From contig JAJUBI010000009.1 of assembly GCA_022419385.1 (NCBI GenBank), positions 744,001 through 808,000 on the forward strand: DNA of 64,000 nt, written 5' to 3'. The notes beneath the pieces were generated by a model. That model was given only the letters and a program-made list of their open reading frames with translations. It ran no database searches and was not told the origin of the DNA. This stretch comes from Paraconiothyrium sp. Pb-2020. Its lineage: Eukaryota; Ascomycota; Dothideomycetes; Pleosporales; Didymosphaeriaceae. Both the position numbers and the translations under genes were made by a program. Below, in pieces: positions 42,201-52,700 of this stretch. How positions within the stretch are numbered: the first letter of the stretch is position 1; each line of letters opens with the position of its first letter.

Positions 42201-43876
42201 TTCGAGCGATCTTCAAACTGCTTGCTGAGCTCCTCGACGGCATGGGCAACGACGGTGACCGGGGAACCCTGACGGCTGCTTTTGCAGAAATCCTGGTCGC
42301 CGAAGGAAGTGCGAATGAGTTCATCTCATTGGTTGATCGACTCATTCAAGACATTGCTGTGCTCTTTCCAGACGAACGAAGTGGCTTCAACACACCCAAC
42401 TACGGCTCCATGGATTCCAGGACTCGCTCGGTAGCCACCGGTTCCCTCACTTCAAACACGTCTTTGAGAAAACGTTTCGGCTTCGGCACATTGACACGCC
42501 AGGATAGCAAGAATGAGAAGGAGTCTACAGTGGGATCCTTGTGGCGGTCGCTCAGCAAGAACAACCATGGGCTGGATAGTCAACCGAGCAGTGCGTCCAA
42601 GACTGGGCCTCCCTCTCTTGGCCGTTCTAACTCTACTGATGCAGCGATGCGCTTGTCGCCGAAACGACCATCTTCTCGCGATCGTCCCACCGTACTCGGC
42701 GCGTTTCCCTTCGAGAGCGGCAATGCGAACCCTGCCGTTCGAGGGTACCTGGGTGCACTTGGGACTATTGGAGAACGAGAGGTACCTTCCACTGCTGGGC
42801 CTCCCCGCAAGAAGCGCCGCTCCTCGCTCAGTGACTTGAAGACGTTGCAAGATGCTAATGATGCACCCACGTGGTCTTCCCAGACTCCCCGCAGGCCCGT
42901 CTCTCCGCAAGGCGAGAACAGACAGACAAGCGAAGAGCCGCTTTCGCCGCGCACGCCTGCTCGATCACCAGCTAAACAGTCGTCGATACCTACGCCGACA
43001 CGCTTGGGGTCACCTTTGCCACGTCTGGGCTCGCCTATACCACCCATGCCGCCGCGCCTAGGTTCGCCCATACGTAGAGAAAACACCCCTTTGAGTGGTC
43101 GTGAACGCGCCGGTTCTCTTCGCCCAGTGTCGCAGGACGAGGTCGTTACCATCAAGACTTTCAGGCCTAGCAAGAAGCGTGGCGAGTCTGTGTCTAGCAT
43201 TCCCACACTGAAGCCCGCTGCTGGTCTCTCTGAACGTCCTACATCTGGCAACACCGTCAAAGTTCCCTCAACACCACGCTCCCCCACGAAGATAGGAATT
43301 CCAAGTAGCCCGACCAAGACAAGTCCTACCAAAAGGCTCAAGATGCAAAGTCCACAGAAGCTGCGCGAGCGTCTCCAGATCCAGCAACGTGATATAGAGA
43401 GCGCGTCTCGAGATCTTCAATCCGAACTTAGTGCGATCGGCCATGAACTCACAGCGCGTACACCACGCCTTACCACTCAATCTTCAGCACCGCCTTCTCT
43501 GCACGATCCTTCTTCCGCCAGGGCTGTGGAGCGTCGCATTGCAGCCCTTGAGATGTCAGTCAAGACCACCCTCGACACCCTTTCATCGCGGACGTCGTCA
43601 ATCGCCCAAGATGTCTCCACATCGCTAGAGGTCTCTGAAAAGCGCGCGAAACATCTCGACAAGCTGTACCGCGATAGCAATGCAGAAAACGAGGCGCTGT
43701 ATGCGAGGTTTAATGAGGAGTTGGAGAAGGTTGAGCGAAGCGTGCGGAAAGGCAAGGGCGGTGAAGAGGTCGATCGGCGCCTCAAGTCTGCGGAAGAAGA
43801 AACTGCACGGCTGAGGAAAGAGAATTCGAGGTTGAAGCGGGAGGTTGCGGGGCTGAAAGCGCAGATCAAGGAGTGA
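39251..43876 (+). CDS. Large Rho guanine-nucleotide exchange factor, BUD3-like
   Basis: Single exon, 1541 residues. It should activate a Rho GTPase (Rho4 in the best-studied filamentous fungi) during septation and polarity. An N-terminal conserved block (LFYTTDELL, VLIFYGP, LPREEQGDEICRGLAFSLYKYF) precedes the DH domain at about 245-460 (LLDTEENYVSKVYELV, ALFPPSLDAILEIN, RLMSMLIEPVQRLPRYNLYIDNILK). A PH-like region follows (FADSLIMLHKP). Residues about 860-1040 form a helical domain with RARVVADELLVNELYNSLLENP and LSPQNQRALRAIFKLLAELL, resembling a degenerate RhoGAP fold. Then comes a long Ser/Pro/Arg-rich region with repeated RLGSP motifs and a C-terminal coiled coil (about 1365-1541). The match to BUD3 is from memory of the family's N-terminus and layout, so the gene symbol is left blank. 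No intron is needed. Confidence 0.82.
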   Translation: MVIITPEPAALSAGDLSLFYTTDELLSNSPVLIFYGPTATSTQATHSRIQAHVFTAAGLQNFARLIISPTAAFYAAVSCLPREEQGDEICRGLAFSLYKYFAELPQEVKNAWERQYGSVARLPSAPALFSESHAAIVAARMVKVENAADIIVDVRHALGEQTLSWLDLDVVLPQGSIKQLDDARESAQFDESEDDILQQRYGSYAPIVKLFGDAAFLPTSRLRRAPSKPTALNKSQLFTRNQKETLRREMCELLDTEENYVSKVYELVNTVAVEFRQKARQKSSSSTSPNEQALKALFPPSLDAILEINGQFLDVIRTVLEDTENDAIQDIEQSTDDIFVAPLRGQKDPADVTGALAVAKALVQWLPQFGDCYTDYMAAHADFSQLLKGFTKDANSSFSKRVYDTGEQRLMSMLIEPVQRLPRYNLYIDNILKQLPLRHPAVKVFLKARDIVSEICSREGPSVQQIKILDRLRKMVFSWPITCAPQNRLITSIDFVELSPPYHGELHGPSTTAGIFMLFADSLIMLHKPNGCTTTARSLMADLDNPKFTVADVGSSELIFHQQLKLSDVFLSEHSEGNILQLISPTPTASQPGRPRSRDRQNLGIRMFYLQGMYEGKAHRCVEEITKARVEGRYPEAERESHKWEVRSLTGDLSMFTAVTEDCTDHAVDGRRDPAKVQIVVNTANVAQPAQPVQNSAIELTVSISIQENGFFQLECSGNNGYATRDKLTSVEFLPVLTKRLGNFFLSRNSIKNPTLAEAYLFRNQQILKSLKLLLGDVAEGQDEKGRPHSPVKMLSSLFGTSVREAGPRKLQRNPISMGEIPKIAPPPLQPTRTHSRDGELSRPTSSNKTIGFNTNATPTDSLAKLEETLATLILALHARKGNIVGRSVRARVVADELLVNELYNSLLENPSNLDVPSQSSVDVMFAAFEKFLNIAWREKMGPVISHATLVSLQMKSDSMYPGEFEDFFRMTYSELSPQNQRALRAIFKLLAELLDGMGNDGDRGTLTAAFAEILVAEGSANEFISLVDRLIQDIAVLFPDERSGFNTPNYGSMDSRTRSVATGSLTSNTSLRKRFGFGTLTRQDSKNEKESTVGSLWRSLSKNNHGLDSQPSSASKTGPPSLGRSNSTDAAMRLSPKRPSSRDRPTVLGAFPFESGNANPAVRGYLGALGTIGEREVPSTAGPPRKKRRSSLSDLKTLQDANDAPTWSSQTPRRPVSPQGENRQTSEEPLSPRTPARSPAKQSSIPTPTRLGSPLPRLGSPIPPMPPRLGSPIRRENTPLSGRERAGSLRPVSQDEVVTIKTFRPSKKRGESVSSIPTLKPAAGLSERPTSGNTVKVPSTPRSPTKIGIPSSPTKTSPTKRLKMQSPQKLRERLQIQQRDIESASRDLQSELSAIGHELTARTPRLTTQSSAPPSLHDPSSARAVERRIAALEMSVKTTLDTLSSRTSSIAQDVSTSLEVSEKRAKHLDKLYRDSNAENEALYARFNEELEKVERSVRKGKGGEEVDRRLKSAEEETARLRKENSRLKREVAGLKAQIKE
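42999..43079 (+). repeat. Tandem RLGSP protein-coding repeat in RhoGEF linker
   Basis: Within the RhoGEF gene the peptide motif RLGSP(L/I) occurs four times in close succession, spaced by 3-9 residues, with Pro-rich connectors. It gives a basic, Ser-Pro rich segment suited to phosphorylation by a proline-directed kinase. Confidence 0.6.
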
Positions 43877-43958
43877 GTGGGTTCACAGCGGCTCACTTCA
43901 CTATCTGCCACCCTTATCCGACAGCATTTCATCGGTTTCATCGATCTCATGTCCGTTA

Positions 43959-44162
43959 ATGGCGGTTAGGTTCCGCCCAGGCGTCCAAGGTGTTGGTTTG
44001 TTGCGAGCATGGGCGAGATGCATATTTACGGCGTTCAAGACCAAGTGTCAGTGCATTATCGGCGTTGTGGTAGACATTTCAATAGCGGTTGTGTTGACGC
44101 CGCTGCTTTTGGCGCTGGCGTTGTTGGTCCTCGCCTTCAAGGGGATGCGCGATGGAGGCTGA
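43959..44162 (+). CDS. Possible small membrane protein (67 codons), weakly supported
   Basis: This ATG-initiated ORF lies between the convergent RhoGEF and MFS genes. Its C-terminal half is strongly hydrophobic (CIIGVVVDISIAVVLTPLLLALALLVLAF), enough for one or two membrane spans. It has no family resemblance that I can see and sits where both 3' UTRs are expected, so it may be a chance ORF. Confidence 0.2.
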   Translation: MAVRFRPGVQGVGLLRAWARCIFTAFKTKCQCIIGVVVDISIAVVLTPLLLALALLVLAFKGMRDGG

Positions 44163-44208
44163 GTGCTTAACGTTTAACGAGCTTCAATATACCATGCGCA
44201 TGTTTACT

Positions 44209-45914
44209 TCACAATATATACTCAAACTTTTTTTTCCCGCTCCGAGCGCCTACGCCTTCGTACTGCCCTCCACCGTCTGACGCGCTTCTAGTATTCTCTC
44301 GAGCTAAGGACCAACGCAGCATCCCTGCCAGTAATGCGACGAGCAGCATAAATGCTGCGCACACGCTCATTCCGCGGACATACCAGGGCCCGTCTTCGCT
44401 GGGAAAGACGGAGGTACCTACCAAGGGACCCATCTGTCCGATCACATTCATGATGGCGACGCCGGTGCCTAGACGTGAGGTTAGCAGAGGGGGGTCCATT
44501 ACACACCAGGGGATTCGTACCTTTCCCTGTGTTTGTGTTTTGGTTGTTAATCGTCCATGTAATGATTATCGTGATTGCAGAGAAGAAGCCAGATGTCGCG
44601 GGATAGAGGGCGAGGTAGCGAAGTGTGTTGTTGGAGTAGCGGAGGTAGCCGCAGAGGGCGATGGTGGTGTAGCCGGCTGCTGCGAGGAGGGCGTGCAGGA
44701 TGATGTAGAAGGCGCGGGATTGCTGGCGGTCGGAGAGGTAGGCGGTTAGAAGGACTACGACGAAGGCAAGGAGGTAGGGAGGTGCGGAGAGGGCTTGTGC
44801 GGTTAGGGCGGTGTGGCCCATGTCGTGAAGGATGGTGGGGAGGAAGACGGGCATGGAGGAGAAGGCGACGTTAGAGGCGAAGAACATGAACTGTGGGGCC
44901 GTTAGTAGGGTCACAGAAAGGGGGGAGGGAAGGGGTGCATACGGCGGTAAGGTAGCATTTTGGATCTTTGAGCGTGAGGAGGACGTCGTGGAAGTTGAGA
45001 CGGCTCCTTCGCGGCGCACCATAAACATGATTTTCCTCCATATCCTCGTCGTCTTCCTTTTCTGCTCGAAGTCTCAACACCGCGACCTTCCTTTCCCTAG
45101 GGCTCAGCCACTTCGCAACTCCGGGACCATCAGGAACGAAATCCCATGCCCACACCGCCACTAGAACCGATGGAAATCCCTCAATCAAAAACAACAACCG
45201 CCACGGACTCAACACCCCCTTCTCCCCCACCTTCGTGATAAGCCACGCCAACGCACCAGCAAATGACGCCGACAGCGGAGATGCAGAGATGAACAGCCCC
45301 GTCCTAAACGCCAACTCCTCCCTCCTAAAGAAGAAAGACAGATAAAACGGCACACCCGGTCCAAACGCCGCCTCGCTCACCCCCAATAGCGCCCTCAGCA
45401 CCAACAAGAACCCAAACGAACCCGCCGTCGCCTGAACAGATGCAATGATCCCCCACGAGGCGATGCACAGCGCGATGTATATATGCGGGGGCACGACACG
45501 GTACAGCAGCGTCATCCACTCGAATGCAATGTACGTGATGTAGAAGGCCCACAGTAGCCAGGAGTACTGTGTGTCGCTGAGGTGCAGATCGGTAGCGAGG
45601 CCGGCGATGCGCGCGTTGCCGATGTTGGAGCGGTCGAGGAAGGAGAGGGAGTAGAGCAGGGCCATGAAGGCGACGAGCTTGCGGTCGAGTTTGCGGAGGA
45701 CGTGGGCGTCTTCGGTCGGGGTGTAGAGCTCGTAGCTTTGGATAGAGGTCGGGGAGACGGGGCGCGAGGGGATGAAAGGCGAGCCGTCCTCATCTTCTAT
45801 GTCGTTTTGTAGGTTCTGCTCATCTTCCTTCGGCGATATGGGCCGTAGTTCGTAGGCATCGTTGGAGCTGGAGCTGGAGGAAGCGTGGGCTCTGCGCAGA
45901 GGAGAGGATGGCAT
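44209..45914 (-). CDS. MFS transporter, anion:cation symporter (allantoate/nicotinate permease-like) family
   Basis: Three exons on the minus strand, 45914-44943, 44890-44521 and 44468-44209, giving 533 residues. It is a 12-helix plasma-membrane carrier of the ACS family, whose members take up organic anions such as allantoate, nicotinate, pantothenate or vitamins. A Ser-rich cytosolic N-terminus precedes the family hallmark in helix 1 (ALLYSLSFLDRSNIGNA), then QYSWLLWAFYITYIAFE and the loop motif LRALLGVSEAAFGPGVPFYLSFFF. The central cytosolic loop includes LSPRERKVAVLRLR, and the second half shows QMGPLVGTSVFP and a final basic tail. Both introns are 52 nt with matching phases. The substrate cannot be read from the sequence. 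It is divergent from the NLR-like gene over 345 bp. Confidence 0.88.
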
Positions 45915-46259
45915 GGTGCCGGGTGTTGGCGTAAACGAGGGTCTATCGTCACATCAGGGGTACAATTGATCGTAGTGAGCGTGACTATGAATGTACTTTC
46001 GAAAGTTGCTTAGTGTTGAGCTGAATTCTACGCGTCGTCTCAGGTTGGACGGAGTGACGCGCAGGGCCGAACCGAACCGCTACCGGTACCCCGGATTGTG
46101 GGGCTAGGATACAACATGGTGGTGGAATCATTCCGACAGGTGCAGCATCCACGTGCGTAATCAGCCTCGGCGACTCTTGGCCAACTATCAGCCTGACGAT
46201 GCACCGGAACGTGCTTTCGTCATGTCATTCGGTTGCTTCCAAGGTCTGCTAAAGGCGCT
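45915..46259. promoter_or_regulatory. Divergent promoter region between MFS and NLR-like genes
   Basis: This 345-bp region lies between two divergently oriented start codons, so both promoters overlap here. I see no clear TATA box. The sequence CCACGTGCG near 46150 contains CACGTG, an E-box-type hexamer bound by bHLH regulators. Confidence 0.35.
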
Positions 46260-48928
46260 ATGGCTGAGGTCATCGGCGTCGTCGCTTCCGTCGCCCAACT
46301 CGTACACCTGAGCGGCACCCTTCTGGCCGGCGGATATGGCTTCCTTGCGAAGGTGACTCGAGCGCCAACCGAAATTAGGAGTCTGCTCACTGAGACTGCC
46401 GCGATCAACAGCCTTCTTGGTCAACTTCAAGATGTTACCGGATCAACCTCGAAGGTCACTCCTGATGACGCGCTCCAAGCGCTGCAGCGTACGGGTGTGT
46501 TCGAAGAATGCACTGAAACACTGAAGGTTGTTGAAAAAGCTCTAGCCAAGTGTGAGCAGCTCCATGGTCAAGATGTAAGAAATTTTGGGAGAAGACTAGT
46601 CTGGCCATTTAAGGAGAAAGAAACGAAGGATGCACTGCAACGCTTGCATCATCTGCGAGGATTGTTAGCTGACGCAATGGAAGTCAACTCAGCCAGAGCT
46701 TTGAAGCGTATCGAGATAGGGCAGGAGTCATTGAATGAGAAGGTAGACCACCTTACAGCTACAGCGGACACGCAAATGGACGCTGCAGAAGCCGAAAAGA
46801 TTATGTCTTGGGTCTGTCCATTGCCCTCTGATGGTGCGTACGCTAGCCTGGACAATGCTTTGAGCCGACGACTCCCTGGCACAGGAACATGGTTCATCGA
46901 ATCGGACATGTTCAGAAGGTGGGTGTCGTCCGCAACGCCTTCAATCATTTGGATAACGGGTCTTCCTGGTTCCGGTAAAACCATTCTCTGTTCTTCCATA
47001 ATCGAGCACGTACGAGAAGTTGTACCTCCGGTTATCCCAACTATATTTTTCTTTTGCGATCATCGCGACTCACAAAAGCAAACACTTGATAACTTCGTTA
47101 TGAGTATTCTCAGGCAACTTCTCGGGCACTCCACCGCCGCCCTAGAGCACGCCAAGGATATGTACAAGAAGAATCACTTCAGCAGAACGTCTAGTCCGGC
47201 TGAACGTACGCCTCTGCTAGATGAGCTACTTGCTTTCACCAAGGAGTCTTTCATTATCGTAGATGGGCTTGATGAGTCCACAGAGGGCGATGCAATTGCA
47301 GATCTCCTGACCATGATTGTCGACCGTGCCGAAAGTCGTGGGGACTGCTTGCGGCTACTGTTCTCGAGGCGATTTGATGTTAACTTCGAGAAGCGACACA
47401 AGCGGATATCATCGAGGAGACTTGCGCTTGCGGACAATACGCGGCCTGATATCGAGCAATACATCCAAGCTCAGCTCGCGGATCGATTGGAGCGGGGGCT
47501 CATCAAAGTTCGAGATAGAGCTTTACTGCCCGATATGGAGCAGCGCATCGGTTCGAGAGCTGGAACGTAAGGCACTTTCAACATTTGTGAGCTGACAGCC
47601 TCGAAGGATCTCGAGATTCGATGGCAATGATAGTCTTCAGAAAAACGCTAACACGACTGCACAGAATGTTGCAAGCGCGCCTTCAGCTTGATTATCTGTC
47701 CACCGCCAAGACAGACCGAGCTCTCAAAATGATGCTGCAAAACTTGCCCAGCGGGCTAGATTACACATACGAATCACTTCTACAAGCAACGGTATCGCGT
47801 TTTCCTAATCGAGTGGAAGAGATCAGGAAGCTTCTCTGGTGTCTTTGTGTCGCTGTGTGGCCACTAAACGCATCCCAGCTGTCAGAGATGCTTGCATTAC
47901 AACCGGGGGATACGTATCTTGATCCTGACGCCATCACCACAGACCCCTACGATGCATTGGAGACGATTGCACCCCTCGTAGTGATCGACAGAGAAGTCTG
48001 GAATTACGAGACCGTAAAGCTATGTCACTACTCCTTGAGGGAATACCTTTGTTCGAGCGCACTTCGCCATGCAGGACACCAATTCCATGTCAACCAACAA
48101 GATGCTCATTCCTGGCTCTCACTTCTATGCCTGCAGTACCTGGCAGTGTCTCTGCAGTTCGACCTGAGCGACATGGAACGCAAATTAAATCCTGGCCCCA
48201 CCGAAACACATCATTTCCTGTCCTACGCAGCGCTCTGTTGGCACTACCACATGGGCGACGCAAGCAGCCATCCCGGCTATTTCGCCCGCATCAAACCTTA
48301 CCTTGATAACTCCGCCAACAACGTCCCCGGGACTTCCTCCTGGTTCAGCAGAGCGCAAGACATCTTCAGAGACACCAACCCGGACCACGATGCTGCTCTC
48401 CACTCGCTCGTCTGCTTCGCTATCTTCGCCGACCTGAAGGAAGTTACATCGTACCTCCTCTCAAAAATGGCGGACTTAGATCATCACTTCCCGGACGGCT
48501 ATACAGTCCTCACCTCAGCCGCGCGCTGGGACCAGCCTCACATTGTGCGCAAACTCCTACAGATGGGCGCATCCATCGACGTCCCAACTGCTGAGAAGAG
48601 ACTCACACCACTACACTTGGCAGCTGAACATGCCTGTGAAGAAGTAGTCGATATCTTGTTAGACGCAGGTGCGGATCCGCACGCGCGATCAACATCGCTC
48701 ACTACACCATTCTACCGCGCAGCCAGATCTGGAAACGTGCATATCCTGACGAGATTGAAAGACGCAGGCTGCGATGTCAACGCCCGGACTTACGACGACT
48801 GGACTCCGCTTCACGAAGCGGTTGGGCTGGGACATACGGAAGCTATCGAGTTGTTGGTGGAATGGGGTGCGGATATCACGGCGACCACGGATGATGGGTT
48901 TGTCGCCGCTCCCGATGAGTACTTGTGA
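46260..48928 (+). CDS. NLR-like STAND protein: helical N-terminus, NACHT, ankyrin repeats
   Basis: Two exons, 46260-47566 and 47665-48928, giving 856 residues. Such proteins are fungal counterparts of NOD-like receptors and act in allorecognition or defence. The N-terminal helical domain (EVIGVVASVAQLVHLSG, APTEIRSLLTETAAIN) is of the type that opens many fungal STAND proteins. The NACHT has Walker A GLPGSGKT (K240) and Walker B IIVDGLDE (D335). After it come the winged-helix-like region (LWCLCVAVWPLNASQLSEMLAL, LCHYSLREYL), then about five ankyrin repeats from residue 677 (TPLHLAAEHACEEVVDILLDAGADPHAR is a full one, quoted here in part as TPLHLAAEH). The 98-nt intron (GTAAGG, GCTAAC branch, GCACAG) matches phase and restores the MLQARLQLDYL block, so this is one gene and not two. 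Residues near the join (RAGT-MLQ) are slightly short compared with relatives. Confidence 0.85.
47567..47664 (+). other. 98-nt intron joining the two halves of the NLR-like gene
   Basis: Donor AC|GTAAGG, a branch consensus GCTAAC 13 nt before the acceptor GCACAG, and phase 2 on both sides. Stops occur in all frames within it. Confidence 0.75.
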
Positions 48929-49774
48929 AGATGACTCTGGTACATTGTAGGGCGCTGCTCACGATATGTGCCGCGCTTGTAGCACGCAAACGTTCACACG
49001 GAGACAACATCCCACTTCTGCTAAGAAAACTGCACGCGCCTTTCTAGGCCTGGACAGATTACCTTCCTTAACATGTATGACCTGTCCTGTAAGCCCAAAA
49101 CGGAACAAGATGAGACCTGCACGTCCGGCACGCACGCAGGCCCCACGGAAATGCATAAGTTGTACGGCGTAAAGTCAGATTGCGGCATGCTCCACGATGG
49201 TAAACTAAGCCCATGATGGGTCACTATTACGACGATCTCACTCACTCAGCGATAGAACTATAGCACAAGTATTCTCAAGGGCACACAACCGTGACTTCAT
49301 CATTATTGTTCCCGCGTATCAGCTTAGGACACCAGGGGGCATTAAGACCATCTATATAACAGTATAGCATGACGCCTATGCATCCACCTTCTACAACAAC
49401 GTTTCCAAAAGCTTCAAACCATATAATTAACCGAAGACTCGCTTCGGAGAGGAAAACAATCCAACAACCAGGTACTCGTGTTTCCACCAGCCGCCAAATC
49501 GGTTCTAAGCGCCAAACCGTGGGTATATTCGCCGCAAAATCCAGAAAGAATTCAAAGGAGGAAAAGATAGGTCCAGAATGTGCAAGAAAGAAGTTGGACG
49601 AAGGGATTAGTAAAAGGTGGGGGTAGTAGAGGAGGTATTTCGAAAGGAACAAGAGGCCGCGTAGGGGGGAATTGGTCGTTACACCGCAAAAAGTGGGATC
49701 GTCAAATCGCAAAGGACGCTCTGCCGTCTCTTTCGTCAAGGCATCGAATTGAGGCCGTATGGTGTTGCAAAAGA
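48929..49774. other. Convergent intergenic region
   Basis: This 846-bp stretch lies between the NLR-like and hydrolase 3' ends. A 209-codon minus-strand ORF covers part of it but starts with TTG and has no internal ATG near its start, so it is not annotated as a gene. Confidence 0.45.
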
Positions 49775-52700
49775 TCAAGTCGTTGTCGTTGTTTCGCGGC
49801 CGTGTCGTGAAGCAATATTTCTCAAACGCTCTGCTGTACGCTTCCGGGAAATGCTTCGCTCTCCATGCGCCTTCCCTTGAACAACAGTAGTCCAGTCTTC
49901 CCAATCACTCGCCATCTCTGTGAGCACGTTGCCCATGACCTGTGCGCTGGCCATGAGGCCGTGCTGCTCTCCTTCGAGGATCCTGACCTCGCATTTGCGC
50001 ATTAGACGACCTAGCCATCGGACGTTATCGACCGGGACGCGAGTATCCTTGCTACCGTGGTGGATGACCACCGAACGATTGATGTCCTCGTATCTGAATC
50101 CGATTGTCTGCTTGGTCTCCAAGCACACAATGAGATCGGTTGCAGGGTTTGCGTGTGCCGTCGCACGGTCCCAAATGGCAAATGTGAGGCGTTCTTCGAA
50201 TTCGTGTTGTCGTTGACGTTCGGCAGATGTGAGAGCTTCCTTCATCTGCCTCGCCCTCTCATAGTTTGGGTCTGCGGGATTGGCAAGGGCGAGTGAAAGA
50301 GAGCTGGCGTTGGGAATAACTTGGTCCATCTTCATCATAGATTCGCGCCTGGAATCCTTGAATTCTGGTCGCGTGGCTGGTTGATCTTGTGAAGCCGTAT
50401 CAAATGCCGGGCTGACACTCTTTCTCTTGGTTTTGGGAGAGTTCTTTGGTCCAGTGCGCTGTAGGCTTGCACTGGTTGCGCTCAGAAACGTTGAGTTGGC
50501 AACCTTTAACAGAGATGGTGGTAAAGCGCGGAGGAAGCGTTGAGATCTGGGAAGCTGTTGCGTTGGAGGTTGGTCTTGGTTCATGCCGATGGGTGCCATC
50601 TGGGAAGGCGGGATCCAGGGCGCGAGAAGGTGCACTTGACCACGAATGTGCTGTGGCATGCGCAGTGAAGTGGCAAGGGCGTACACTGCGCCTGCTGAAT
50701 GCGCCAGCAGAGAGAACTTTGTAATCTTGAGGGTCTGACAGATGACTAAAACATCGTCTATGACATGTAAGCATTTGATGTGATATAAATTGGAAAGATG
50801 TACTCACCTGGCCAGCTTAGAGGAGTCCCATTCGGATCAACCTGACTCCCTCCAATACCAGGACGATCAGGAGTGATCAGCCGTAGCTTTAATGTGAGAG
50901 CCAGTTGATCGTAGAACGCCATTACGTATCTTGTCAGGCCCATACCCACGCAGACAAAGACAGCGAAGCCTTGAGGATCGCCCACCTCGGAGAATGAGAT
51001 GATACGCCCGGTCTGAGGATGTCGTATCTTCTGCGACAAGCGCGGCGAGTTGAGATATCCTTCAACCTCCATATCAATGGAATCGATGCTTGTTGGGCGT
51101 TCTTCAATGACAGACTGAGGTGGACTCTGAACAGGCACTGCGCGAATCTGCACTCCCCTTTCGGTTGCAGCATGGAGTGCATCAACCTTAGCATTGTGCG
51201 ACTTCTCTGCTTTCGCAGGTAAGTCTGGATGGGACCATCGTTTTTTCTTGGCTGTCCGCCGATGCTGGAGGCTAGTCGAAGTAGATGGCGGTAAGCCCAT
51301 CGACTCGCGTCGAGTTGCAAGCTCTTCACTAGCGGAGCGAATCGGCCTTTGGATGCTGTCGCTGCTTTCACGGGTGGTTACACCTGTGCTCGACCTGTGC
51401 TCCGCGGTAGCGCCTATGATCATCGAATTGGTCGTCGACTTACGCCCCGCCGCAGATCGTCCTCCTACCGCCATAGATTTTGACCGCCTCGGCGGTGTGC
51501 TGTTAGGTCTTTCGCTGGTAGTTGTTGAGGTGTTGCCACTGCTGGGTGGGGGAGGGTTGCTGTCGAGCCGTTCCAGAGACTGGAGTGCGAGCCTATAATT
51601 GATCGGAAGCGGGGTAAGTTCATCAATGTCGTTTGCAGTTGAGCTCCTGGTCCGTGTGTGCCCATGTACCTGCTTCCTGGCCTTGTCGGGTTTGTTACTT
51701 GCTTCGTAGACATTTGTTTCCGGGGTACCTCGCTTCTCGGGCGCATTATCTTGCATTGTGATTCCCAGCACTTTGTGTGCTTTGGTAGGGTCCTGTATTC
51801 GTCTCTCAGACATGCTTGATACAGACGAGGTTGGGGAAGTTTCCATGGTTGCACCGGGTGAAACGCGGGCGCCGCTTGAGGAAGCCCCTGCATGGACGCC
51901 GACAGGCTGCTTGCCGGCTATTTTGTTACGCAGCATCTTCTGCTTTCTGAGTTCACGAATCCTGCGCGCCACGTCGTCGTCATTTTCCTCGAGCTCCTTC
52001 AAAATTTCATTGTCTGGCGTGATCCCCTGATCGACGAGCTCGTCTTCTTCAGGAACAGTGCTCGTTCTATACGAGTCATGGCGAGTCGACCTGCGCCCAT
52101 CGCTTTTCTTACTCTTTCGCGACGGCGAGCCAGAGTGCCGTAGCGACGAGCCTCGTTCTGGGATTAGATTGTGTTCTGTTGGACTCCCTCCATCGTTGCC
52201 GTCCACAAAGTTGAGGATGCTGCGGGCTGGACGAGACCTGGCAGCTCGCGACGATTCTGCAATGACGGGCTCCTCATTGATAGTATCCTCCGCAAACAAA
52301 CGTTGCGGCACAGGCTTCCTTGCGATATCGGGCAATACTGCAGGTTCTGTAGCCTGTGCCTGTATAGTATGGCGTTTTCGCTCCGCATCCTTCAACCTCA
52401 ACCTCTCCCGCGAAGGCATGTACATCAGGCTACGATGTGCTTTTGCGCTGCGCTTGCTTTCAGCAGACGTCCTGGTACTGCTGTCCGATGGCTTCCTTGG
52501 AATTCCCGCTTCTATGCTGATGTTGCCAATGCTGCTCACCGATCGTAGAGACTGCGCCGAGTGTACTGAGGCCGAACTTCCTCCTCCTCTGCTCATGTAG
52601 CTCCTCAAAGAATTCTCCTTGTCCTTTTTCTTCGGCGCAGTCAATGGCGACAAGCCCGAGGGCGGTTTTGCGGTTCTTATAACGGGCGGCTCGCAAGCGT

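Noticed and set aside
42580..43341. A 253-codon minus-strand ORF inside the RhoGEF gene
   Set aside because: It is antisense to a confident 1541-residue frame and mirrors its Ser/Pro/Arg repeats.
47317..47595. An alternative plus-strand frame in the NLR-like gene suggesting a frameshift
   Set aside because: The intron model 47567-47664 joins the two main frames with matching phase and a perfect branch site, so no frameshift is needed.
49275..49904. A 209-codon minus-strand ORF overlapping the hydrolase 3' end
   Set aside because: It starts with TTG, has no suitable ATG, overlaps a confident gene in another frame and has no domain.
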